From contig JAGBZX010000042.1 in NCBI GenBank assembly GCA_017628025.1, positions 1 through 54,594 of the forward strand: a stretch of DNA of 54,594 bases, in the 5' to 3' direction. The notes under the pieces were generated by a model. That model ran no database searches. It saw only the letters and a list, made by a program, of their open reading frames with translations, and was not told where the DNA came from. A program made the position numbers and the translations under genes. This document shows, in pieces, positions 43,308-51,673 of this stretch. Positions within the stretch are counted from its first letter, which is position 1. Each line of letters opens with the position of its first letter. This stretch comes from Kiritimatiellia bacterium (lineage in GTDB: Bacteria; Verrucomicrobiota; Kiritimatiellia; RFP12; UBA1067).

Positions 43308-43977
43308 CGATATTAATAATCTTTTGAATAAAAAGCCACCCCACCACTATAAGCACAAGTACGGCTATACACGAGATGAGACCAGGCAAGGAAAACAAAA
43401 AAGGCATCATCATAGAAGGCTTTAAAATAGCCATTACAATACCTAAAAACAAAGGCAAAATTGAAACAATTATACCTTGTAAACGACCTTGAGCAGTAAG
43501 TGTCATTATTTTACGCTGAACCTTCATTCTGCCGCGTATTGTTTCAGAAATCTTATCAAAAATTTCTGTAACATTGCCACCAGTTTTGCGACTTATCACA
43601 ATAGCAGTTGTTACCAATGTCAAATCGTCAGACCCAACTCTTTGCGAAAGCGAATCTAACGCATCTTCAAACGACATACCGATACTCAACTGACGCTGTA
43701 GAATCTCAAACTCTTCAGAAATTGGCTTCTCACCCATTTCTACGACGCTACCAAACGCTTGAACAATTGAAAAGCCAGCTCTAAGAGCGTTTGACATTGT
43801 TGCTAATGTATCAGGCAATTGAGCGTTAAATTTCTCGCGTCGACGCTTATCTAGCCAACGAGCAAGCGGGGATGTGCCGTTTTGCCAGCCAGGCTTAATC
43901 CTGACATCGCTAGACACATACCAAGCCGCCCCACCTGCGGAGAGAGCAAAAAGTATTGCTATCAGCCAACTAATCAT
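43300..43977 (-). CDS. Tad pilus inner-membrane protein (TadB/TadC, GspF-like)
   Basis: A 225-residue protein with a membrane helix at the N-terminus, a cytoplasmic T2SS-F helical domain (about 45-160, with ALRAGFSIVQAF and SRKTGGNVTEIFD) and two C-terminal spans. The last base of the tadA stop is the first of this ATG (TAATG). Flp pilus systems use two such proteins, TadB and TadC. Only one is found here, and it is shorter than usual, so the identity (B or C) is not fixed. Confidence 0.85.
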   Translation of the reverse strand: MISWLIAILFALSAGGAAWYVSSDVRIKPGWQNGTSPLARWLDKRRREKFNAQLPDTLATMSNALRAGFSIVQAFGSVVEMGEKPISEEFEILQRQLSIGMSFEDALDSLSQRVGSDDLTLVTTAIVISRKTGGNVTEIFDKISETIRGRMKVQRKIMTLTAQGRLQGIIVSILPLFLGIVMAILKPSMMMPFLFSLPGLISCIAVLVLIVVGWLFIQKIINIDV

Positions 43978-45680
43978 TAGCCGCCCCTCCTATCGGTAAC
44001 TTTAACATCTACATCGCTATCAGGATCAAACATTCTAACATCACAATCAAGCCCACGACCCTTAAGCTGATCAAACCACGTTGGTATAGCGCCTGTCGGG
44101 CGGAATTGGCCGATAATCTTACCGTCAGCAGCAACTCCCTTTTGCTCAAACGTGAAGATATCTTGAGTTACGATTTGATTGCCTTCTAAACCTGTAACTT
44201 CTGTAATAGCAACGACTTTACGCGAACCATCAGCTAATCGCGACTCGTGAATAATAATATCAACGGCACTTGCAATCTGTTCGCGAATAGCTCTTGAGGG
44301 CAGTTCCATACCACTCATTAACACCATAGTTTCCAGTCGCGAAATTACATCGCGCGGCGAATTAGCATGTATTGTAGTTAGCGAACCATCGTGACCAGTA
44401 TTCATCGCCTGAAGCATATCTAAGGCTTCACCGCCACGGCATTCGCCGACGATAATGCGATCTGGACGCATTCTAAGACAGTTCTTTACTAAATCGCGAA
44501 TAGTGACAGCGCCTTTACCTTCAATATTTGGCGGGCGAGCCTCAAGACGAACCACATGGGGCTGCTGAAGCCTTAATTCTGCTGCATCTTCTACCGTAAC
44601 AATTCGCTCATTGCGTGGAATAAAGCCAGAGAGCAAATTTAACAGCGTAGTCTTACCAGAACCAGTACCACCGGCAACAATAATGTTCTTACGAAGAAGA
44701 ACACATAAGCGCATAAATTCTGCTGCATTAGCAGTCCAAGTGCCAAAGCGAATAAAATCTGCTACACCAAGTGCCTTTTTTGAAAACTTACGAATCGTGA
44801 TAGTAGGCCCAGAAAGAGCCAATGGCGCGATAATAGCATTTACTCGACTACCATCCTTTAAACGAGCGTCAACATACGGCTGCGACTCGTCAATTCTTCG
44901 CCCAAGAGGCGAAACGATTCGCTCAATAACAGAAAGCACACTCTGCTCATCGGTAAAACGACAATCTGAAAGGACAAGTTTACCATTACGCTCGATAAAG
45001 ACACGATCTGGACCGTTGACCATAATTTCAGAAACTGTGTCATCTGCTAGTAATTCTTCAAGCGGCCCAAGACGAAGCGCTTCATTAAATACGTCTTCTT
45101 CAAGTCTATAAGGATCAATACCATCAGGAAGACGATTATTGGCAACTACCTCTTCAATAATTTGATGTATCTTTTGGCGCGCTGTCTCTTCTAAGCCTTC
45201 TGCATCTACACCAGCTAACGTCAGACGCTTCATATCAACACGCTTTAGAAGTTCTTTTTGAATTTGAGCTTGAACATCAGCACGAAGTTCAACTAGAGGA
45301 TCTTCTTCCGTAGGAGCGTCTTCTTCGATTTCTTCTTCTATAGAATCAAGTTCTTGAGGCTCTTCATCATCATGCGACTTGTATAAAGTTGAATCCTCTG
45401 GCTTAGAAACTCTTAATAGACTCTGCCCTATTTGCACGACCATTGTGCCATCAAGCACAGTAGGAGAATCAATCTCTTCAGAGTTTACATAAGTGCCATT
45501 GGCAGAGCGAAGATCTTCTATCACGACTTTTTCATCAGTTACCGAAAGAATAGCGTGTCTTTCGCTAACATCAGGAAAATTAAGCCTTACCTTGCAGCTC
45601 TCACCGCGGCCGATTAAATAATTGCCGCGCTCAAGCTCAACTGTAGAGCGGACACCGTCGACTAATGTCGTCAGTATCAT
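43977..45680 (-). CDS. tadA: FHA-domain TadA/CpaF pilus ATPase
   Basis: A 567-residue Flp/Tad pilus ATPase. Residues 1-95 form an FHA phosphothreonine-binding domain ([25 protein letters not shown]). An acidic linker (about 96-130) leads to the CpaF-type motor: [14 protein letters not shown], Walker [11 protein letters not shown] (336-345), [25 protein letters not shown] and [12 protein letters not shown]-CpaF fusions occur in several phyla and suggest control of pilus assembly by a Ser/Thr kinase; no kinase gene is in this window. It overlaps cpaB by four bases. Confidence 0.93.
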   Translation of the reverse strand: MILTTLVDGVRSTVELERGNYLIGRGESCKVRLNFPDVSERHAILSVTDEKVVIEDLRSANGTYVNSEEIDSPTVLDGTMVVQIGQSLLRVSKPEDSTLYKSHDDEEPQELDSIEEEIEEDAPTEEDPLVELRADVQAQIQKELLKRVDMKRLTLAGVDAEGLEETARQKIHQIIEEVVANNRLPDGIDPYRLEEDVFNEALRLGPLEELLADDTVSEIMVNGPDRVFIERNGKLVLSDCRFTDEQSVLSVIERIVSPLGRRIDESQPYVDARLKDGSRVNAIIAPLALSGPTITIRKFSKKALGVADFIRFGTWTANAAEFMRLCVLLRKNIIVAGGTGSGKTTLLNLLSGFIPRNERIVTVEDAAELRLQQPHVVRLEARPPNIEGKGAVTIRDLVKNCLRMRPDRIIVGECRGGEALDMLQAMNTGHDGSLTTIHANSPRDVISRLETMVLMSGMELPSRAIREQIASAVDIIIHESRLADGSRKVVAITEVTGLEGNQIVTQDIFTFEQKGVAADGKIIGQFRPTGAIPTWFDQLKGRGLDCDVRMFDPDSDVDVKVTDRRGG

Positions 45681-46477
45681 TTAAACACTCCTCCTGTCTT
45701 ATGTTGACGCTTAAGATTCAACTCTTCAATTGTTGAGCGTATTTTCTGGAAGTCAACCTGTGGCAATTCTCTTTCAAACGATGTATCATTTTTGTTTCTA
45801 AGCGTTAGAACTAATCTGCCTTTCATCTGCTCTGTAAAGGCAATCATTTCTGCTTCACGCGGCGAAACCTCAAGTGTCACCAATGAGTATTGATCTCTCC
45901 TCATCCCAGAAGCATCTTGAGTTTTTGCTGTTTCGCGACCAGTTGACAACACCAAAACATTCTGCAATATAGTTAAAGTTGTAACATCCTTTGGATCATT
46001 TGAAAAAGCAAATGTACCAATCACGTCAACATGGTCATTGGGCCTAACCATCCCAGAGACACTTTGAGCTGGACCAACATTAATCGATATTGCTCTCATC
46101 TGGCGCTTTATATCATGCGATAAACCTTTCAGCGAAGGGTCACCGCCTTCAATATCAGACCAGAATAGAATATCCATCTTAGAGTGTGACACAAGAGTTT
46201 TGCGGCCAATCACCTCGTCTATGCGATCCTTTGTAAGTGCTTGCCCTCTTAAACCAAGTTTGGGCACAGTACAATACCCAAAATCGCTTCTTTCAAGAAC
46301 AGTTCCTGCAGGCGTGTCATGGGCAAAGGCTAGAACATCTATCGTTCCATAACGCCTATCAATAGCGGCTTTTTTTTCTGCAACAGTTTTTTCTACCGCA
46401 GAAATATATAACCGCGTAAGTAATAACGCAAGAAGCCCGCAAGCAATTGAAATGACTAAAATGATCTTCTTGTTCAT
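45677..46477 (-). CDS. cpaB: Flp pilus assembly protein CpaB (SAF domain)
   Basis: A 266-residue protein with a single N-terminal membrane helix (about 5-25), then an SAF domain (about 45-105, DVLAFAHDTPAGTVLERSDF) and the RcpC/CpaB domain (about 125-235, ISINVGPAQSVSGMVRPNDHVDVIGTF, quoted in part: SVSGMVRPNDHVDVIGTF). It is thought to act near the pilus secretin in the periplasm. The secretin CpaC and pilin genes are not in the window. It begins on the fhs stop codon (TAATG), an odd partner for a pilus gene. Confidence 0.92.
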   Translation of the reverse strand: MNKKIILVISIACGLLALLLTRLYISAVEKTVAEKKAAIDRRYGTIDVLAFAHDTPAGTVLERSDFGYCTVPKLGLRGQALTKDRIDEVIGRKTLVSHSKMDILFWSDIEGGDPSLKGLSHDIKRQMRAISINVGPAQSVSGMVRPNDHVDVIGTFAFSNDPKDVTTLTILQNVLVLSTGRETAKTQDASGMRRDQYSLVTLEVSPREAEMIAFTEQMKGRLVLTLRNKNDTSFERELPQVDFQKIRSTIEELNLKRQHKTGGVFK

Positions 46478-48243
46478 TAGAATAGTCCCTTAACCTTGCC
46501 AGTTTCTACATCTACATCTATACGCCTATAAGCAGGAGATGCGCTCGTGCCAGGCATAAGCTTAATTTCACCTGCTACTGGCACTAAGAGGCCTGCTCCG
46601 CAATAAACCAGCACATCCTTAACAGGAAGACGCCAATTGCGAGGATTGCCTCCTAGAAGCGGATCGTGCGAAAGCGAGTATTGAGTTTTAGCAATACAAA
46701 TCGGGAAGCGCGAAATAGTCGGATCTTTCTGATAAGCTTCAAGCTTTTCCAACGCTTCTGGAGAATAATCAACTCCATCACCGCCATAAACTTCTTTAAC
46801 CTGACGCTCAATACGATCTTTAAGAGGCTCATCTAAATTGCAAAGGAACTCAAACGAATTAGGTTCCTCACACGCAGCGACAACTGCATCTGCTAATTCA
46901 AGCGCGCCTTCGCCACCTTTAAGCCAATGATCAGAAACAGCAAACTTAGCTCCTGCACCTTCTGCAACGCGGCGAACGAGATCTCTCTCTGCCTGCGTGT
47001 CGGTATAAAACGCATTTAAACAAACTACAGGCTGAATACCTGAGCGGCGAATTATATCAATGTGAGCTAATAGGTTCTCGCAACCCTTTTCAAGGAGCTC
47101 TAAATTTTCTGTAGTGTAAACAGGATCAAGAGGAAGCCCTGCTTTTACCTTAGGTGCGCCGCCGTGTGATTTCAATGCTCTTACAGTCGCAACCAAAACT
47201 ACGGCGTCAGGTTTTAAACCAGAGCAACGGCATTTGATATTCCAAAACTTCTCATAACCCATGTCGCTAGCAAAGCCAGATTCAGTAACGACATAATCAC
47301 CTAACGCACATGCCAAGCGGTCTGCCACAACAGAGTTCTGACCAATAGCGATATTCGCAAAGGGACCAGCATGAACAAAAACAGGCTGACCTTCTATAGA
47401 CTGCATAAGCGTGGGCTTAATAGCATTAACTAGAAGCGCACACATTGCACCATCAACTTCTAAATCTGCTGTTGTAACAGGAGCGCCTGACTTAGAGTAA
47501 GCAACAACTATTTTAGAAAGTCTTTGGCGGAGATCTTTCAAATCAGCGCTCATTGCAAGGATTGCCATAACTTCTGAGGCTACTGTAATATAAAAGCCAC
47601 TCTTGCAATTATACCCATCAAGCTTTCCGCCGCGTCCAATTTCGATATCTCTAAGACCTTGTGCGCAGAAATCGACAGCCCAACGGAATTGAATTCGTGA
47701 CTCGTCAATATCAAGTCTCTTTAGACCACGCTCTGCAAGCCACTGATCATCATGATTTTGCTCGTGCTGCATACGAGAATTTAGCGCTACCATAGCCAAG
47801 TTATTAGCATTAGTCACCGCATCAATATCACCAGTAAGGCCAAGCGAAAGAGACGTCAGCGGCACAACCTGCGCCAACCCTCCACCTGCAGCGGAACCTT
47901 TAATATTAAACGTAGGGCCGCCCGAAGGTTGTCTTACGCAGCCGATAACCTTTTTGCCGAGCTTGCCTAACCCCTGCACGAGACCTAAGGTAGTTGTTGT
48001 TTTACCTTCACCTAATGGTGTAGGAGTAATAGCGGTAACATCAATATATTTCGCTTTTTTTACTCCACCAAGACGAGAAAGAACCTTATTTACATCAATT
48101 TTTGCAAGGACCTTGCCATAAGGCATCCACTCGTCTTCCTTAAGACCAAGTTCAGCTACTATATCTGCTGCTGGCCTTAAAGTTTCTTCTGCCGCTTCTG
48201 CAATTTCCCAATCTTTAAGTTTTGTAGGATCTAATTTTTTCAT
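46477..48243 (-). CDS. fhs: Formate--tetrahydrofolate ligase
   Basis: A 588-residue enzyme that makes 10-formyl-THF from formate, THF and ATP. Motifs: TPTPLGEGKTTTTLGL (ATP loop), RQPSGGPTFNIKGSAAGGG, DIDAVTNANNLAM and FVHAGPFANIAIGQNS. The C-terminus MPGTSASPAYRRIDVD is typical. It supports one-carbon metabolism in anaerobes, in acetogenesis or purine synthesis; other acetogenic genes are not seen here. It overlaps rhaB by four bases (ATGA) and is cytoplasmic. Confidence 0.97.
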   Translation of the reverse strand: MKKLDPTKLKDWEIAEAAEETLRPAADIVAELGLKEDEWMPYGKVLAKIDVNKVLSRLGGVKKAKYIDVTAITPTPLGEGKTTTTLGLVQGLGKLGKKVIGCVRQPSGGPTFNIKGSAAGGGLAQVVPLTSLSLGLTGDIDAVTNANNLAMVALNSRMQHEQNHDDQWLAERGLKRLDIDESRIQFRWAVDFCAQGLRDIEIGRGGKLDGYNCKSGFYITVASEVMAILAMSADLKDLRQRLSKIVVAYSKSGAPVTTADLEVDGAMCALLVNAIKPTLMQSIEGQPVFVHAGPFANIAIGQNSVVADRLACALGDYVVTESGFASDMGYEKFWNIKCRCSGLKPDAVVLVATVRALKSHGGAPKVKAGLPLDPVYTTENLELLEKGCENLLAHIDIIRRSGIQPVVCLNAFYTDTQAERDLVRRVAEGAGAKFAVSDHWLKGGEGALELADAVVAACEEPNSFEFLCNLDEPLKDRIERQVKEVYGGDGVDYSPEALEKLEAYQKDPTISRFPICIAKTQYSLSHDPLLGGNPRNWRLPVKDVLVYCGAGLLVPVAGEIKLMPGTSASPAYRRIDVDVETGKVKGLF

Positions 48244-49655
48244 ATCGCTTTTCTCGCCTCCTCTAAATCTTTAAATACTCCTGCGCCTATCATTTGAACG
48301 ATAAGGTTACCAATTGCTGTACCTTCAACGGGACCAGCAAAAACATCAAGCCCCGTAGCTTCTGCAGTTAACGCATTAAGATATTTATCCTGACAGCCGC
48401 CACCAACGATATTAATCGAAGTAAAATTGCGCCCGGTAATCTCTGAGAGGTTCGCAATATTAGAAGCATAGCATTCTGCCAATGACCTATAAACACATTG
48501 CATAAGTTCGCCGATTTTTATAGGCTTTGGCCCGTTTTTGGAAGCTGCCTCTACAACTTCAGAAATCATCGACTCTGGATTCATAAAACGCTGATCATTA
48601 ACATCAATGGTTACCTGATAACGATCTGCGCCACGAGCGGCCATCTCCAAATCAGCAAACGAATAACGCCGTCCTTTTTCCCAGTCAACAATACCCTTTA
48701 AGGCTTGTATCGTCTCATCTGAATCTTTGCCCTGAACATATTTATCACCATTAAGCTCGCGCCTGATGGATTGAATCATCCAAAGCCCCATTATGTTTTT
48801 CAAGAACCTAAAACGACCCCAAGCACCACCTTCATTCGTAAAATTGGCCTTTCTTGATTCGTCAGTCGTAAGAGGCTTGTCGTTTTCAATGCCCAAAAGC
48901 GACCATGTACCACTGGAAAGATAAACTGCTCTATCATCGCGTGCTGGAACTGCCAGATATGCGCTACCAGTATCATGAAGAGCCGGCAACACAACTTTTA
49001 CGCCTTTATAAAAGCCTACCTGTGCTCCTGGCATTTCAAGTTTACCAAAAATACGCTTTGGCAAGCCAAGCTTCTCGATAAGTTCATAATCCCAATCCAT
49101 CTTAGCCGCATCAAGAAGCGAGGTAGTGGAGCTATCGGTATATTCGTGAACAATGTTGCCAGTTAGCCTATAATTAATATACTCTGGCATCATTAAAAAC
49201 TTAGCCGCCTTCTCAAGTTGCTCAGGATGCTCTTTCTTAAGCGCCCAAAGTTGATAAATCGTATTAAAGCTCGTTTTTTGAATACCAGCTCTAGAGTAAA
49301 GTTCTTTAAAGCTCAGCACTTGAGACTCTATCTCTTCAGCAGCTCCTGCCGTGCGCGTATCACGATATGCTACCGCGTCTCCTACCATCTCGTCATTCTC
49401 ATCAAGAAGAACAAAATCAACGCCCCATGTATCAATGCCGATAGACTCTATCTGGGCTTTTTCTATAGCCGCGTCTATACCAGATTTTACACTGGAAATA
49501 AGTTTTTCGACATCCCAACAATCATGTCCGTCTTTGCGGATTTGCGAATTTTCAAAACGGTAAACTTCTTCAAGCGTAAGCTTGCCGTTTTCAACCCTGC
49601 CGAGCATATGTCGCCCGGAACTTGCACCAATATCTACAGCTAAAAAGTTTTTCAT
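48240..49655 (-). CDS. rhaB: Rhamnulokinase
   Basis: A 471-residue FGGY-family sugar kinase. The start MKNFLAVDIGASSGR, SIGIDTWGVDFVLLDE, AYRDTRT, GIQKTSFNTIYQL, LPALHDTGSAY, SSGTWSLLG and NIVGGGCQDKYLNAL are rhamnulokinase features; the aldehyde-forming rhamnose route is implied. The isomerase and aldolase genes are not in the window. The ATG lies six bases after the -10 TATAAT and no Shine-Dalgarno is present, so translation is predicted to be leaderless. It is the first gene of a run that continues to mscS about 20 kb away. Confidence 0.95.
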   Translation of the reverse strand: MKNFLAVDIGASSGRHMLGRVENGKLTLEEVYRFENSQIRKDGHDCWDVEKLISSVKSGIDAAIEKAQIESIGIDTWGVDFVLLDENDEMVGDAVAYRDTRTAGAAEEIESQVLSFKELYSRAGIQKTSFNTIYQLWALKKEHPEQLEKAAKFLMMPEYINYRLTGNIVHEYTDSSTTSLLDAAKMDWDYELIEKLGLPKRIFGKLEMPGAQVGFYKGVKVVLPALHDTGSAYLAVPARDDRAVYLSSGTWSLLGIENDKPLTTDESRKANFTNEGGAWGRFRFLKNIMGLWMIQSIRRELNGDKYVQGKDSDETIQALKGIVDWEKGRRYSFADLEMAARGADRYQVTIDVNDQRFMNPESMISEVVEAASKNGPKPIKIGELMQCVYRSLAECYASNIANLSEITGRNFTSINIVGGGCQDKYLNALTAEATGLDVFAGPVEGTAIGNLIVQMIGAGVFKDLEEARKAI

Positions 49656-49661
49656 ATACGA

Positions 49662-49670
49662 ATTATATCA
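49662..49670 (-). promoter_or_regulatory. Extended -10 promoter element for rhaB
   Basis: It reads TGATATAAT on the minus strand and ends six bases before the rhaB ATG at 49655. The start site would coincide with the start codon. Confidence 0.65.
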
Positions 49671-49680
49671 AATAAACAAG

Positions 49681-49701
49681 AAAAAAAAGCAATTAAATTG
49701 C
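49681..49701 (-). terminator. Intrinsic terminator after the pseudouridine synthase
   Basis: GCAATTAAATTGC (49689-49701) is an inverted repeat that includes the stop codon of the upstream gene. On the minus strand it is followed by eight T residues (49688-49681). The stem is short, but the T-run is good. It separates this transcript from the rhaB promoter just downstream. Confidence 0.55.
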
Positions 49702-50328
49702 ATAAATGATATCTTCAGGGGGTTGAACACTAAATTCCACCCTCTTGTTAGTTGCTGGATGAATAAAACTAAGCATCACTGCATGAAGCAGTGTCCGTTT
49801 AGGACGTCTCCTCATCGCCTTATCTAAAGCAGACTTGCCGTATTTTGAGTCGCCTACTATTGGGCAGCCTAATTCGGCAGCATGAATACGTATTTGATGC
49901 ATGCGTCCTGTTTCGATTTTAAATTCTATAAGCGAAACACCTGATTTTTTAGAGAGAACCTCCCATCTAGTTATAGCTATCTTTTGTTCTCTACCCACTG
50001 GACCATTTAAAATGCCGGTGGGTTTTTCTGGTGCTCCGTGACAAACTGCTAAGTATGTTTTCTCAACTTCCTTATGACTCTCAAACTGATTACGCAAATG
50101 AACATACGCACGCTTGGTGCGAGCAAAAACCATTACTCCACTAGTATCTAAATCGAGGCGATGAACTACTCCCGGGCGTTCAACACTACCCACGCAAGAA
50201 ATCTCTGGATAAATGCGTGCTAATTCGTCTGCAATAACCCTAGCCTCACACCCTGGAGCGGCATGAACCAGTTCACCGGCATCCTTTGAGATGATTAGTA
50301 TCTCCGAATCTTCAAATAATACACGCAT
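49693..50328 (-). CDS. RluA-family pseudouridine synthase without S4 domain
   Basis: A 211-residue RNA pseudouridine synthase. The catalytic Asp59 is in RPGVVHRLDLDTSGVM, and HQIRIHAAELGCPIVGD is the second family motif. The S4 RNA-binding domain present in RluC and RluD is missing, as in RluA and TruC, so the target could be 23S rRNA or tRNA; it cannot be settled here. It shares the transcript with the GNAT and pncC and ends at a short terminator. Confidence 0.92.
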   Translation of the reverse strand: MRVLFEDSEILIISKDAGELVHAAPGCEARVIADELARIYPEISCVGSVERPGVVHRLDLDTSGVMVFARTKRAYVHLRNQFESHKEVEKTYLAVCHGAPEKPTGILNGPVGREQKIAITRWEVLSKKSGVSLIEFKIETGRMHQIRIHAAELGCPIVGDSKYGKSALDKAMRRRPKRTLLHAVMLSFIHPATNKRVEFSVQPPEDIIYAI

Positions 50329-50342
50329 TGAGTAATTATTAA

Positions 50343-50828
50343 TTATAGCGAACGAGTCATCGCTATTTCAGGACAAGTAAAGGGATTAGCATGCTTTGTA
50401 CAATTAATACACCCAGTATAAAGCTTATGCATTACTTTAGTCTTAGGTATCTCGATAAATCCAAGTTTACTAAAGAACTTTGGCGCAAATGTTAAAACGA
50501 TTGCCTCTTTTATCCCAGAATGGCGAGCACGATCTAAAAGTGTATTAACGATTATGCTACCAGTTCCTAGTTTTCTAAAACCTTCCTTTACGGCTAACGA
50601 CTGGACTTCAACGGTAGCTTTTTCTATTTGTCCAATTTCTGGGTGAATTACATATGCAGCACATCCACATAGCATTCCATCTTTTTCAGCAATAACAAAC
50701 CTATCGATATTACCAACGATATCTCCCATTGAGCGAGGGATAAGCTGATCATCATTATCTGCAATCAAATCAAAAATTGACTGTGCGTCTAATAGCTTAG
50801 CGTTTCTTACAGTAATTGCTTCACTCAT
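50343..50828 (-). CDS. GNAT N-acetyltransferase (ArgA-like) with Cys-rich tail
   Basis: A 161-residue acetyltransferase. The acetyl-CoA region is EVQSLAVKEGFRKLGTGSII, followed by FAPKFFSKLGFIEIPKTKVMHK, as in short ArgA-type N-acetylglutamate synthases. The C-terminus has YTGCINCTKHANPFTCPEIAM; the CxxC plus later Cys could bind zinc, and similar Cys patterns occur in ArgA-type GNATs. The N-acetylglutamate synthase role is inferred. It overlaps pncC by four bases. Confidence 0.82.
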   Translation of the reverse strand: MSEAITVRNAKLLDAQSIFDLIADNDDQLIPRSMGDIVGNIDRFVIAEKDGMLCGCAAYVIHPEIGQIEKATVEVQSLAVKEGFRKLGTGSIIVNTLLDRARHSGIKEAIVLTFAPKFFSKLGFIEIPKTKVMHKLYTGCINCTKHANPFTCPEIAMTRSL

Positions 50829-51334
50829 ACTGCCCCCTCTTCTGCTACTTCATGAAGAAGCGCATTAAGCGCAAATTCTACGGATTGCAAGCGGACATCA
50901 TCTCGCGTACCGGAGAAAAATGCTGGAAAAACCATCGCCCGCAAATTTGTTGCAACGCCAAAGAAAACTGTGCCAACAGGTTTTTCAGGCGTACCTCCTG
51001 CTGGACCAGCTATTCCAGTTACAGAAATAGCAATATCGGCATTTAAAAGTTTTTTCACACCTTCTGCCATCTGCAACGCACATTCCTTTGATACTGCACC
51101 ATTAGTGAGGATAACGTTTTCAGAAACTTTTAAAGTGTTTATTTTAACGCTATTATCATAGGAAATTACACCCCCTAAATAAACTGCGCTAGCCCCAGAA
51201 ACATGAGTAATTGCCGCGCCGATAGCTCCGCCAGTACAACTTTCTGCCGTCGCACATTTTACCGATTTTGCGGTTAAAAGTTTAACTAACTTTTCAGCCA
51301 AATCTTTTATTTTAGGATTTAACATCTCTCTCAT
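50825..51334 (-). CDS. pncC: Nicotinamide-nucleotide amidase (CinA C-terminal domain)
   Basis: A 169-residue enzyme that turns NMN into nicotinic acid mononucleotide, recycling NMN from DNA ligase. The motif TAESCTGGAIGAAIT has the serine and surrounding residues; GIAGPAGGTPEKPVGTV is the other signature. The N-terminal MoCF-like domain of full CinA is absent. There are two possible starts, 51334 and 51325; the first has no clear ribosome site. NadD in this window uses the NaMN this enzyme would make. Confidence 0.93.
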   Translation of the reverse strand: MREMLNPKIKDLAEKLVKLLTAKSVKCATAESCTGGAIGAAITHVSGASAVYLGGVISYDNSVKINTLKVSENVILTNGAVSKECALQMAEGVKKLLNADIAISVTGIAGPAGGTPEKPVGTVFFGVATNLRAMVFPAFFSGTRDDVRLQSVEFALNALLHEVAEEGAV

Positions 51335-51355
51335 AATAACGTCTCATATCAAACA

Positions 51356-51396
51356 CGAGACCAGCCGCTGCGGAAAAGTCCGCTACGGCTGGCTCG
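51356..51396. terminator. Strong hairpin between rpmB and pncC
   Basis: Arms 56-59/93-96, 61-67/86-92 and 70-74/79-83 (all plus 51300) form a 16-bp stem with a bulged A, a two-by-two mismatch and a four-base loop. The flanking T-runs are poor on both sides. It could terminate or attenuate rpmB transcription, or protect RNA ends. Confidence 0.5.
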
Positions 51397-51415
51397 ATGT
51401 TTAAGGCTTTATGAA

Positions 51416-51646
51416 TTAGGCCTTGGTAACCTTGCCATTCTTTATGCAACGTGTGCAAACGCAAATGCGCTTGACGTTGCCTTTGGCATCAGCCGCACGA
51501 ACGGTCTGAAGGTTTGGCAGGAAGCGACGCTTCGTGATACCGGTCGTGTGAAGACCAATGCCGCCTTTATACTTGGGTGAACCCTTACGCACAACAACGT
51601 TGCCGACCGAGGGGCCCTTGCCACATATAGCACAAACTCTGGACAT
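51416..51646 (-). CDS. rpmB: 50S ribosomal protein L28
   Basis: A 76-residue ribosomal protein. MSRVCAICGKGPSVGN at the start with GLHTTGITKRRFLPNLQ and a C-terminal VCTRCIKNGKV identify L28. Two CxxC pairs (near 5-8 and 64-67) indicate the zinc-binding form. AAAGGAA lies nine bases before the ATG. It is 27 bases after rpsA and probably co-transcribed with it. Confidence 0.97.
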   Translation of the reverse strand: MSRVCAICGKGPSVGNVVVRKGSPKYKGGIGLHTTGITKRRFLPNLQTVRAADAKGNVKRICVCTRCIKNGKVTKA

Positions 51647-51673
51647 TTTTTTATTCCTTTCGCTTGAAGTTTG

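Noticed and set aside
47051-47059. Copy of the TGATATAAT element on the minus strand
   Set aside because: It lies in the middle of fhs, far from any gene start, and is taken as a chance match.
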